From Liolophura sinensis (Eukaryota > Mollusca > Polyplacophora > Chitonida > Chitonidae): a stretch of DNA of 64,000 bases. Of the stretch, positions 45,400 to 55,600 are shown piece by piece. A program made the position numbers and the translations under genes. A model generated the notes under the pieces. That model had not been told where the DNA came from and made no database searches. It saw only the letters and a program-made list of their open reading frames with translations. Each line of letters begins with the position of its first letter. The stretch's first letter is position 1. The stretch lies in NCBI RefSeq assembly GCF_032854445.1, contig NC_088307.1, positions 24,377,953-24,441,952 on the forward strand. Direction: 5' to 3'.

Positions 45400-46425
45400 G
45401 TAATGAGTATACTGTACTAAACAGTCACTCAAGTCTGTTGGTGACGGCTTTAGTCCGAAGTTCCGGGATTAAAACAGGGTAGAGTAAGACTTTAAAGATG
45501 GTACTTGCTAGTGCCTTGTTTGACGCTCAGCACTGAGATGTCAGAGCCAGGAAACAGAACTGGTTGGTCAGGTGTCAGTTTAATGTGACATAGGGTGGCA
45601 TGTCTGGTTTTTCGGCTTAATACACCGCTGGCGTCAGCACTCGCCCTGGACACAAGAAGACACATTATATGTACACACACACCAATGACTTCTCGTCGCC
45701 CAGTAGCTGTAAAATTGTTAAGTAAGACGTAAAACTACAGGCATACATACATATATACATACAAGTCATTTGGTAAATCATGTCTGACACCGTGAGTCAA
45801 CTTAGACCGAAAAGGAGGACAGCTTATGAGTCTATAACGCCTATATAATTATTACTGGGCTTTGATAGTCGGCACCTGGAATTCTCGCAACATACCTAAC
45901 TGGCAACTATAACACTGTAGTCCTCAAATAGACATCCTTGCGCTTTAGCATTTGAACAGGCTTTTACTAAATCATTTAATTCTTACTTAATCATTTAATC
46001 CTTTAGGAATTGCAAATTTCTTACCTTTGGTTTGACTGCGCGATCACGAAGAGTAATGGAGTTGGACGTTTACCGATAAAATAGCGTATGTCTCCTGTCC
46101 TGCTGCGTGTTTCTGGGATCAAATATCACCCAGGGTGTCCTTATATTTTTTTTTTGCACTTGGACAATGAACGCCTCCACAGAGCATGAACTAAAGTTTA
46201 CGACGTATCGTGTACGTTGACGCAAACCCCAGCGATTTGTTTGCTCTGCCATGCATGACTCTTCCTGGTTCAAATTACTCGCATGGCTCCTACATTTTAA
46301 ATTTAGTCTGTGCTAACATGGCACAGGATGTAAACTATAAGATATGGTATATAAAAATTTCTAGAACATAAAAACTAATGAGCCTGTATCAACTTTCTAC
46401 AGCCTTGTATTCCAACTGCGTTTTT
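45400..46425. other. No gene seen
   Basis: Intergenic. A SINE-C tail-like trace (45650-45720) is possible but too weak to call. Confidence 0.35.
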
Positions 46426-46429
46426 CGCG

Positions 46430-46648
46430 TCAACGACTAGTTGACCCATATCAGTATAATGGCTTGGGCGGAGCGGCTTAGTAGTCTTCGGTAAGTCGTC
46501 TCAGTGAAGTAGCACCAGATAAAAGAGAGGTGGAAATCCGTCCTCCTACAAGGAGGCACATTACACAAACCCTAAGGATTCCTTCGTCGTCATATGACTG
46601 AAAAATTGTTGAGTACAACGATAAACCCCAAGCACTCACTAACTCACT
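46430..46648 (+). mobile_element. SINE-B, 5'-truncated
   Basis: AGTATAATGGCTTGGGCGGA through GGATTCCTTCGTCGTCATAT to the tail GTTGAGTACAACGATAAACC and CCAAGCACTCA. Confidence 0.88.
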
Positions 46649-46894
46649 CGCGTGTATCGTTACTGATTTGTTTGATTTGATTGAAATATCTCCTTGGGAC
46701 AAACTGGGGAGAGAAAACCCGGCTGATGATGATAATAATTTGTTTGATATGTGTCGCCATCCGCGGTAGTTTTTTTATGTGTATAAATATGGCCGTTAGG
46801 TCATGGGTGATTGACAGTTAATTTAAGTAACATCGTTACTTAAATGATGTTACTTAAAATGGGGGGCAAGCAGAAACTCGGAGAGAATCAAACG

Positions 46895-47040
46895 GAACAA
46901 ATACCAGACAAGGCATGACACCAGACATGATACTAGGCAAGATAATAGACGTTACACTGGACATGACATCACACATGACATCACATATGACACCAAACAT
47001 GATACCCTGCATGACACCAGACAAAACAACACATTTTTCT
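46895..47040. repeat. Degenerate 14-bp minisatellite
   Basis: Units such as GACATGACATCACACATGAC; inverted relative of the array at 5175-5320. Confidence 0.65.
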
Positions 47041-47087
47041 CACCTACTGAAAAGCATGAGCAAATCATGATAAATTTATTTAGCGGC

Positions 47088-47190
47088 ATTTATTTATTTC
47101 ATCGGGGTTCAATACTCGACTCCAAACCATTTAACTTATATGATGGCGGCCAGATCTATGGATCGGGGAAACCGGAATGCTCAGAAAAAA
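47088..47190 (-). mobile_element. SINE-A relative, strongly diverged
   Basis: Tail TTATTTATTTC, then ACTTATATGATGGCGGCCAG and GGGGAAACCGGAATGC in the expected order. Confidence 0.6.
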
Positions 47191-47342
47191 CCAGAGTATA
47201 TCGCGGAAAAATTAAATTTAACTGTAGAGCAATATATTTATGATGTATATATTTCATCAACCGCATGATAATATAATATGATCATATACTGTTGTCTTTT
47301 GTATTTATTATACCCGGTTTGACAGTCATTGTTTCAATCCAT

Positions 47343-47553
47343 GTAAGTCTTCTTGTGGCAGGGTGAGTTCATGCCGCCAAAGTGCTGCCGCCACTGAAGT
47401 ATCATGCCGTAGAATCCAGACATGACACTCCACCCTGTTACATTTTATTGACAGCGGGTCAACCCAGTGCTGTTTCCTTGCTCAAACCTGTCAGTGCTGA
47501 GCGCCAAGCGAGGCAGCAACAAGTACCACTTTAAAGTCTTTGGTAGTTTAAAT
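47343..47553 (-). mobile_element. SINE-C, partial
   Basis: GGGTGAGTTCATGCCGCCAA through GCGAGGCAGCAACAAGTACC; both head and tail ends are missing. Confidence 0.78.
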
Positions 47554-47986
47554 TTGGTCGATGAACTAATGAATGATTTCCTCTTAACGCCACAATATTG
47601 CATTCTTATCGCGGCGAGAGCATCAGTTGAAAATGACAGTGTATGATAGTGTTTGTTACATCGTAATGTACTGAATATTACATTACATCGGTATCGAGTA
47701 CCATTACTGAGACCATCAACACCATATTAAACAAGGTTGTGGACTTTGCATTCACGCAGTTTTCATTCCTTGTCTCGACCATTTCTTGCGGCCTCCTTTA
47801 CCAACATTTTGGTTTGTTTTGTCTGTAGTGCTGTCTGATTGATAAAGAACTTTAATGCGGCTATCCATCTAATCTACTCATCTAATCTACTCATCTAATC
47901 CACTCATCTAATCTGTTCTATTCATCTAATCTATTCATCTATTTGTAGAGGAAGGAATCTCTGTTTGTCTGTCTGTATGCTTGTGT

Positions 47987-48226
47987 GTCGCCATACTCAA
48001 GAATATTTTACTTATACCACAATGGCCAGCATTATATGCTAGGAGAGAAAACCGGAAAGACCCCGGCGGAAACCCGCAACCATCCGCAAGTTGTTGCCAG
48101 ACCTTTCAACGTAGAGGAAGCCAGCATGAGCTGAACTTGAACTCACAGCGTCCGCATCAGTGCGAGTCTCCAGGGTCATTGCGCCGCGCTGGCACGCTAA
48201 CCAAGCAATCAGCCACGGAGGCCCTG
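47987..48226 (-). mobile_element. SINE-A with head, tail missing
   Basis: Body ACTCAAGAATATTTTACTTA through CAGCATGAGCTGAACTTGAA; head complement ends CAGCCACGGAGGCCC at right. Confidence 0.82.
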
Positions 48227-48258
48227 TTTATGTTTGGGTGTATGTATGTATGCGTGTA

Positions 48259-48262
48259 TGCA

Positions 48263-48331
<69 letters not shown>

Positions 48332-48600
48332 TCTGTCTGTCTGTCTGTATGTATGTGTGTCTGTATGTATGTATGTATGTATGTATGTATGTATGTATGT
48401 ATGTATGTATTTATGTATGTATGTATGTATGTATGTATGTATATTTGTATGTTTGTTTGTATCTATGTATACATGTTTGTATCTGCGTATGTATGTTTGT
48501 ATCTATGTATACATGTTAATATCTATGTATGTTTGTATGTATGTATGTTTGTATGTTTGCGTACGTGTGTGTAGGTATATATGTATGAATGGATGGACGG
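48259..48600. repeat. (TG)n and (TATG)n microsatellite
   Basis: TG dinucleotides to about 48335, then GTCT and TATG tetranucleotides to about 48580. The Cys/Val/Met-rich frames here are artefacts. Confidence 0.95.
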
Positions 48601-49061
48601 GTGGATGGATGAATGGATGAGTATCAGATCGGCTTCGTACTTGCCGGGTGTATTGATGAAAGTACAGTGTCGAGTATGGAATAATTGCGAATCTAAATAA
48701 GCAAATTACACGCAGATGAATGGCGTCGTAAATCTCGCAATTCCTTCCATATGCCGGATTTATGCAAAGAAACCCACATTCTTTTCCTCTAAAAAAAACC
48801 CCGCCTATTGTCAGTTCACACGAGTAATAAAAATAAAAAGGGGAGATAAGCATTGCAGATATAAAGTTGACGACAATATTCACTATACATATTATAAATG
48901 TATATAGACATCACTGCTTACATTTTGTGCAGTGTTAAACCACAGAAAGAAAAGGTGTGTGTTTGCTGACAGGATGGGGCGTAATGAGACCGGATACCGA
49001 ACTGCCACATATTGCTAAACTCGATATGCTGTAGTGTTATATTGAATATGGTGATTTGACA

Positions 49062-49237
49062 CGCTGTCTTCCTCTCCGGCCGTACGTGGGAAGGTCTGTC
49101 TGCAACCTGCGGATGGTCGTGGGTTTCCCCCGGGCTCTGCCCGGTTTCCTCCCACCATAATTCTGGCCACCGTCGTATAAATGAAATATTCTTGAGTGCG
49201 GCGTAAAACACCAATCAAACAAATAAATAAATAAATA
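49062..49237 (+). mobile_element. SINE-A, 5'-truncated, with 17-bp target duplication
   Basis: AATATGGTGATTTGACA flanks it at 49045-49061 and 49238-49254. The body is close to the family consensus, so likely young. Confidence 0.94.
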
Positions 49238-49289
49238 AATATGGTGATTTGACAACCGTAATATACCGTGACCATACGACTTACGTACT

Positions 49290-49432
49290 TCTACCCGACT
49301 ACATTCACGCCAATGGCAAGAGGCTGTATTTCACCGGTTATGCGCATGTGACCATTTGCCATATATCACAAAGTCGTTGATGCTCTGATTTTAATCTCTT
49401 ATGCTCTACGTCTTTAATTATATTCTATACGG
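49290..49432 (-). repeat. R2 repeat fragment
   Basis: GGCTGTATTTCACCGGTTAT, GTGACCATTTGCC and CTACGTCTTTAATTATATTC match R2 in reverse. The next SINE is inserted at its end. Confidence 0.72.
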
Positions 49433-49768
49433 GGCCTCCGTGGCCAGGGTTGTTAGCACGCTAGCACGGCACATTGACCCAGGAGCCTCTCACCAATGCG
49501 GTCGCCCTGAGTTCAAGCCCAGTTCATGCTGGAAGGTCTTCCACCAACCTGAGTATGGTCGTGAGTTTTCTACCCGGTTTCCTACCACCATAATGCTGTC
49601 CTCCTCTCCGGCCGTGCGTGGGAAGGTCTTCAGCAAACTGCGGATGGTCTTGGGTTTCCCCCGGGCTCTGTCCGGTTTCCTCCCACCATAATGCTGGCCG
49701 CTGTCGTATAAGTGAAATATTCTTGAGTACGGCGTAAAACACCAATCAAATAAAATAAATAAATAATT
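49431..49768 (+). mobile_element. SINE-A, full length with internal duplication
   Basis: Head GGGGCCTCCGTGGCCAGGGT through the whole body and tail. The segment GGAAGGTCTTC ... CACCATAATGCTG occurs twice (about 49531-49600 and 49610-49693). TTCTATAC flanks the insertion at 49423-49430 and 49769-49776. Confidence 0.88.
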
Positions 49769-49911
49769 TTCTATACAGTTTTGATGATGGTTTGTACTAC
49801 AGGTTATGATATTTAATGAAGCTAAACCCAGTCGTGCTCCTTAAACTCCCAACACTGAACAAGTGTTGACCATTGAAATCTGTGCGACGCATTTTGGCTT
49901 GTTTAGGCTTA

Positions 49912-50629
49912 AGCCGCGTTTAGACTACAGCCGGGCCGGGCCCAATTTAGCAGGGTCGCGCTTGATCAGGGCCGAGCCCCCTTGACAAGTACCGTTTACA
50001 TTACACGCCTCGCTGGCGGGCCAAATCCATTATCACAAACAGGAACGACAACTCAGGTTGAGTTGGGCTATTTATTTGTGGCACTCTTCAGACATTGGAG
50101 GTACAAACACTTTATTCAGCTGCGAAAATGGCGCTGCCAGTAGTTGTAAGGCAAAGATACAGACGGCCTTTTCGAAACTCATATACATCCACCTGTATGA
50201 TGTTCTCGTTGTGACGAGCGCTCTCAAGTTGCGCCTGCACGTTTTCCTCGCCCCAAATAGCTAATAGCTGTTCTGTCTCCTCTTTTGTCCAAGTAGCGCC
50301 ACGATTTGTTGACATATTTAAATTCTTATTGTTCGAAAAAAAGTGCGCCAATTGAAAAGCCGGAAGTGGAAGGTCAGAGGAAGTTGCCTTTAAGCATGCG
50401 CAGTTAAGTCCTCTGAGTGGGCCAGGCGCGGTGACGCGTTTACACTACACGTTTGGCTAGCCGAGCCGAGCTTCAGCTGGGTCGAGCCTACCTCTCGTTG
50501 AGGGGTTCGGCCCGGTCAAATCTGGCACGGTGCCGAGTACGCTTAACCCGTTTAGACTACCCAATTTTTTGCCGGGCCGTGCCCCATCAGGGCCGAGCCC
50601 GGTTGAAAAGCGGTAGTGTAAACGGGGCT
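49912..50629. mobile_element. PIF/Harbinger-like element, 718 bp, non-autonomous
   Basis: Imperfect terminal inverted repeats: left AGCCGCGTTTAGACTAC, right complement AGCCCCGTTTACACTAC. Target duplication TTA at 49909-49911 and 50630-50632, the usual PIF/Harbinger target. Sub-terminal GTTTACACTAC / GTTTAGACTACCC copies recur inside. It carries one Myb/SANT exon but no transposase. Confidence 0.8.
50193..50315 (-). CDS. Myb/SANT-like DNA-binding exon inside the Harbinger-like element
   Basis: 41 codons from ATG at 50315: ATWTKEETEQLLAIWGEENV then QAQLESARHNENIIQ, the first helices of a Myb/SANT-like (trihelix-type) domain, followed by donor CAG|GTGGAT. Harbinger elements are known to encode a Myb-like protein beside the transposase. 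The rest of the domain is not in the element, so this is a remnant first exon or one captured from a host relative. Confidence 0.65.
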
Positions 50630-50930
50630 TTAGTCTCACCCCTGGTGTCCTCGCGCGTAACCAGCATTCAGCCATAAAATTGTTTCGGGTCTTGGTTACA
50701 ATCATGTTACACATTCTGTGAATAAAGACGCTGCATGTGTATAATGTGTCATAACAAACAAAGGTTGAGCCAGAGTTTTTGTGGTTTTTTTACATCAATT
50801 CCTGCCTCATCACCGTGACCCCCGTGGCCTTCTCGTTGTTTAAGATTTCTGTACAATTTAACTGCGCTGTAGGGAGTATGTATCCCAGCATAATGTACAT
50901 GTACAATTATGGCGAACTTTTAAACTCGTG

Positions 50931-51319
50931 TTAGTAAACATTCGCATTCTCAAAAGTCACATGTCCTGACCGCTGTAAACTGCAGCTCACTGAATCCTGA
51001 ACACCCGAAAGCCAAGATGGCGGTCCAGTGCCCGGGATACTCGGCAGTAGGTGGCAATTGTTGGATCTTTCAAACTGAATCAATCCTTGCTTCGACGTTC
51101 TGTCGGACAATCGGCATTTGGGCTGAAAAGAAGGGGCGGGCGAACAAGTGTAAGTTTGAGCATCCGTTATTTGGCTTGGAACTCTGGTATCCAGGAACGC
51201 ATTTCCTGCGCATGCGGCTTGATTATCTGAGGTAATCTGCTGGACACGTGACGAGTCGACTGCCTCCGTCAACACATCTCCGCACTCTGGCCACGAAGGG
51301 AAGGGTGGAAACTGAAAAA
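50931..51319 (-). CDS. Candidate 3' exon of the LIM-homeobox gene
   Basis: 129 codons open to a stop at 50931. The acceptor TGTTTATCAG leaves two bases (TT) that complete the phase-1 end of the homeodomain exon (G plus TT gives Val). The sequence is Pro/Ser-rich and low in charge ([13 protein letters not shown] ... [16 protein letters not shown]), like the C-termini of LIM-homeodomain proteins, but I see no specific homology. A second AG eight bases on would give the wrong phase. The intron would be 4.7 kb. Confidence 0.35.
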
Positions 51320-52512
51320 CTGATAAACACATATGCATGTGAATAGTTAGTTGCATTTCAAGAAAAATGTTAAGAAAATATCAATCAATTACAACTTATC
51401 CGTATCAGTCGGGGCTTTCATTTTCAAGATGACTGCAAAAAGTTAATGGGTTAAATTTACCAGAAAGCCTGTTGTTTGAGTGATGCTAGAATGTATTCTG
51501 TTATTAAAGCAGATTATTCAGTTAAATATAACTTACATATTGTACTAATTCGACATAGTTCTATTATAGATTGAGAGGATATTATGTTGAACATGACAGT
51601 TACATTCCAGCGTCACTTAGACAACGGACGTTAAATTTAACCGATTAATTTTTTGAATTTTCGGTTTCAATTTTTGCAAACGTTATTATCAATAGGCTTT
51701 TCCAGTTATTTTATAAAGTTAGGAGTTCTTTTTGTAAAACATTTCACTTAGTATTTTTAACGGAAATGTTTACAAAAGTCGAACGTATTGCTGTACCGAA
51801 ATGCCCATTGCTCACCTCTCCTTGTTTTTAGAACGTTGCTGAAGCTATTTAAAAATGTACCAGTCTTCGTGACGTCACTGAGAGGAAGATGAGTGAATCA
51901 AGGCCACATTGACGTCACGAAGCTCCAAGATCCAATTCAAGGGGAACAAGCGATGGCTTTTTGAGAAAATTATAGGCTGCGTATATGATTTCGTATGATT
52001 TCTTTCTATTTGTTTCATTACCTGTAAATTACATACAAGTTTACAAAATAATAGAAAATTGTGAGACAATCCTTACATTTTATGTACTCTAATAACTTTC
52101 GGTTTCAGATTAATAATGCAGTTCATCTTTAAATTGTTCCCACACCGTAAAAGACTGTTCCAACAAGAAGCAGCAGTTCCAAGTAAATTACTTCAGGCGT
52201 TATATACACATATATGCTTGCTCCAAGAATGAATGAATGGTTATGGCTTCACGCCACATCGGCAATATTTCAGCAATATCGGGTCGAGACATGAACGGAG
52301 AACAACGGGAGCAATTCCTCAGAAAGATGAGTAAAAAAGAAAACATCGCTATAATACGCAGTTTACCGCCCCTACAGTTTAAAATTGTTTCTACATAAAC
52401 CTGTTTGTCACAACATAAAACTTATGTGTTGTCAATATTAAGTGTTCATATGATATAGATCACATTTCAGATTTTTTCTTAAGTCAACACTGGCTTCGTG
52501 ATTACGATCCTT

Positions 52513-52600
<88 letters not shown>

Positions 52601-55600
52601 CTATTTCAGCGTTTTTATCCAATAAGTCAGGCACATGAATCAACCGAACAGAGATTCCATTAGCTAGCAAATGAACCCAAGTCAGGGGAACGAATCAACC
52701 GAACTGAGACGCCATTACCTAACAAATGAACCCAAGTTAAGCACATGAATCAACCGAACTGAGACGCCATTACCTATCAAATCAACCCAAGTCAGGCGCA
52801 CGAATCAACCGAACTGAGACGCCATTACCTAACAAATGAACCCAAGTCAAGCACATGAATCAACCAAACTGAGACGCCATTACCTATCAAATCAACCCAA
52901 GTCAGGCGCACGAATCAACCGAACTGAGACGCCATTACCTAACAAATGAACCCAAGTCAGGCGCACGAATCAACCGAACTGAGACGCCATTACCTAACAA
53001 ATGAACCCAAGTCAGGCGCACGAATCAACCGAACTGAGACGCCATTACCTAACAAATGAACCCAAATCAGGCGCATGAATCAACCGAACTGAGACGCCAT
53101 TACCTAGCAAATGAACCCAAGTCAAGAACATGAATCAACCGAACTGAGACGCCATTACCTAACAAATGAACCCAAATCAGGCGCACGAATCAACCGAACT
53201 GAGACGCCATTACCTAACAAATGAACCCAAGTCAAGCACATGAGTCAGCCGAACTGAGACGCCATTACCTAACAAATGAACCCAAATCAGGCGCATGAAT
53301 CAACCGAACTGAGACGCCATTACCTATCAAATGAACCCAAGTCAAGAACATGAATCAACCGAACTGAGACGCCATTACCTAACAAATGAACCCAAGTCAG
53401 GCGCACGAATCAACCGAACTGAGACGCCATTACCTAACAAATGAACCCAAGTCAGGCGCACGAATCAACCGAACTGAGACGCCATTACCTAACAAATGAA
53501 CCCAAGTCTTGCTCATGAATCAACCGAACTGAGACGCCATTACCTAGCAAATGAACCCAAGTCAAGCGCATGAATCAACCGAACTAAGACGCCATTACCT
53601 AACAAATGAATCCACAGACACTTTACAAGTGTAACAAGCACTAATGTTTATCAACCACTTTGTCTTATATTTGGCATTATCCAACAAACCGTGTTTCAGA
53701 AATGTAGTCAAATGACTACAGATGTGCCCTGAACCATTCATACATATTGGTGGGATTTGAAGTTTACTGAGGACATATCCAAATAATTCCCTCCAGAAAA
53801 ACACGCACTCGATGGTCGTAAGAATCAGTCTTGTTGCCAAACTGTCTTGTACCCATCATCAAGCAACGCAATCCCATGGAATTGCATGACAACCGACACT
53901 TTTTGCAGCTCGAACATTTCACCCTTTAAACGCTAGAGCAAAATAGCGTTTCCGAAACAGCCGGAGAAGTTTCCGTCACAATGACGATTATTTCGGATGG
54001 CTCTTTAGCTTTTGATTGGCCACCAGTCTAATCATCTCTAATTGCGTGGCGCCATCAAGAGGGGGCCGGAAGTGGCTAATGACCCAGGACGAGACAGTCT
54101 TGACTGGCACTGACTCGTTCCCTGCCAGGAGGTTATCGAGTCTGCCCATGTGCTGTTCACGTGTTGTCAGAACACTATCACTTAGATCAGCACAGTGTCT
54201 TCAGATCGTCTTAGGTTTTCCTGAGATTCTGTAATTTTAATAGTCCTGTGTTGAATGACACTGAAAGCGGGTTCCTTCTTGCCAAAAAATCTTCCACTGA
54301 TGCACTAATTTCCATGCGTATCTCTGAATTCTTTTTGCACTTAATATTGATGTTTTAAACGCCTTCACGTAAAAGACTGTGCATTTGTGCCGTTCAGAAT
54401 ATTTCACCTTTTCATTCCTGAAACAGCGTGCCTAGATATATCTTTTGGAATGGTGAGTCCATGCCGCCAAAGTGCTGCCGGCATTTAAGTATCATGGTGA
54501 AGACACCTGACGTGACACTCCATCCAGTCACAGTATATACAGACACCGGACCAACCAGTCCTGGTTTCCTTGCTCTAACCTCTCAGTGCTAAGCGTCAAG
54601 CCAGGCAGCAACAAGTACCATTTTCAAAGACTTTAATATGACCCGGTCCGGGTTTGATCCCAGGTCCCCAGACTTCGAGGCGGACACTCAAACCACCGAA
54701 GCGGTCTTGTTATATTATGATAATTATATAGTAAAGAAAGCCAGTAGTAAAGAAAGAAGTTATACCAATTAGTCAGTTGTAAAGAAAGTAGTTATACCAA
54801 TTAGTCATTGGTAATAAAAGTAGTTACTTCAATTAGTCACGGTCTGGCATCAACCTGCGGATGGTCGTAAGTTTCCCCCGGGCTCCGTCCGGTTTCACCC
54901 CACCATAATGCTGGCCGCGGTCGTGTACGCGAATATTCTTGAGTACGGCGTAAAACACCAATCAAATAAATAAATAAATCAATTAGTCAGTTGTAATGAA
55001 AGTAGTTATACCAATTTGTCAGTAAGAAAGAAAGTAGTTATACCAATTTGTCAGTAAGAAAGAAAGTAGTTATACCAATTAGTGAATAGTAAAGAAAGTA
55101 GTTACACAAATTAGTCAGTAGTAAAAAAGTAGTTATACCAATTAGTCAGAAGTAAAGAAAGTAGTTATACCAATTAGTCAGTAGTAAAGAAAATAGTTAT
55201 ACCAATTAGTGGGTAGTAAAGAAAGTACTTGTACAAATTAGTCAGTAGTAAAGAAAGTAGCCGTGCTAATTAGCCAGTGGTAAAGGAAGCAGTTATAACA
55301 ATTAGCCAGTAGTAAATGAAATAGTTATACCTATTAGTAAGTAGGAAAGAAAGTAGTTATACTAATTAGTCAGTAGAAAAAACATAAGTTATATCAACTA
55401 GTAGTAAGAAAATCCGCGGAGAAAAATACACCAAACGCAGCAGAGGAACACGTGGCCATGGACGTGAAATTATGTCACAAATTCATACTTCAAAAATGGA
55501 CTCGAATTTTAAGTCGACCATGCAATGTTTATTTATCAGTGTTGTAAAATGTTTTTGTATGCATTTCTTCGATTGCTGTGAGCCGCTTCGGTGGCCTAAT

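Larger units (their letters stand above)
49850..50890. repeat. R1 repeat, copy 3, split by a Harbinger-like element
   Basis: R1 left part up to GTTTAGGCTTA (49911) and right part from 50630 (TTAGTCTCACCCCTGGTGTC ... CTGCCTCATCACCG). The insertion lies exactly where copy 1 reads GTTTAGGCTTAGCC. Confidence 0.75.

Noticed and set aside
45650-45720. SINE-C tail fragment
   Set aside because: Similarity to the SINE-C and SINE-B tail is suggestive but too short and diverged to call.
48234-48620. Cys/Val/Met-rich frames
   Set aside because: Translations of (TG)n and (TATG)n microsatellite.
52610-53615. CRISPR-like array of regularly spaced repeats
   Set aside because: Units are head-to-tail 55-bp copies without unique spacers, in an animal genome; it is a minisatellite.
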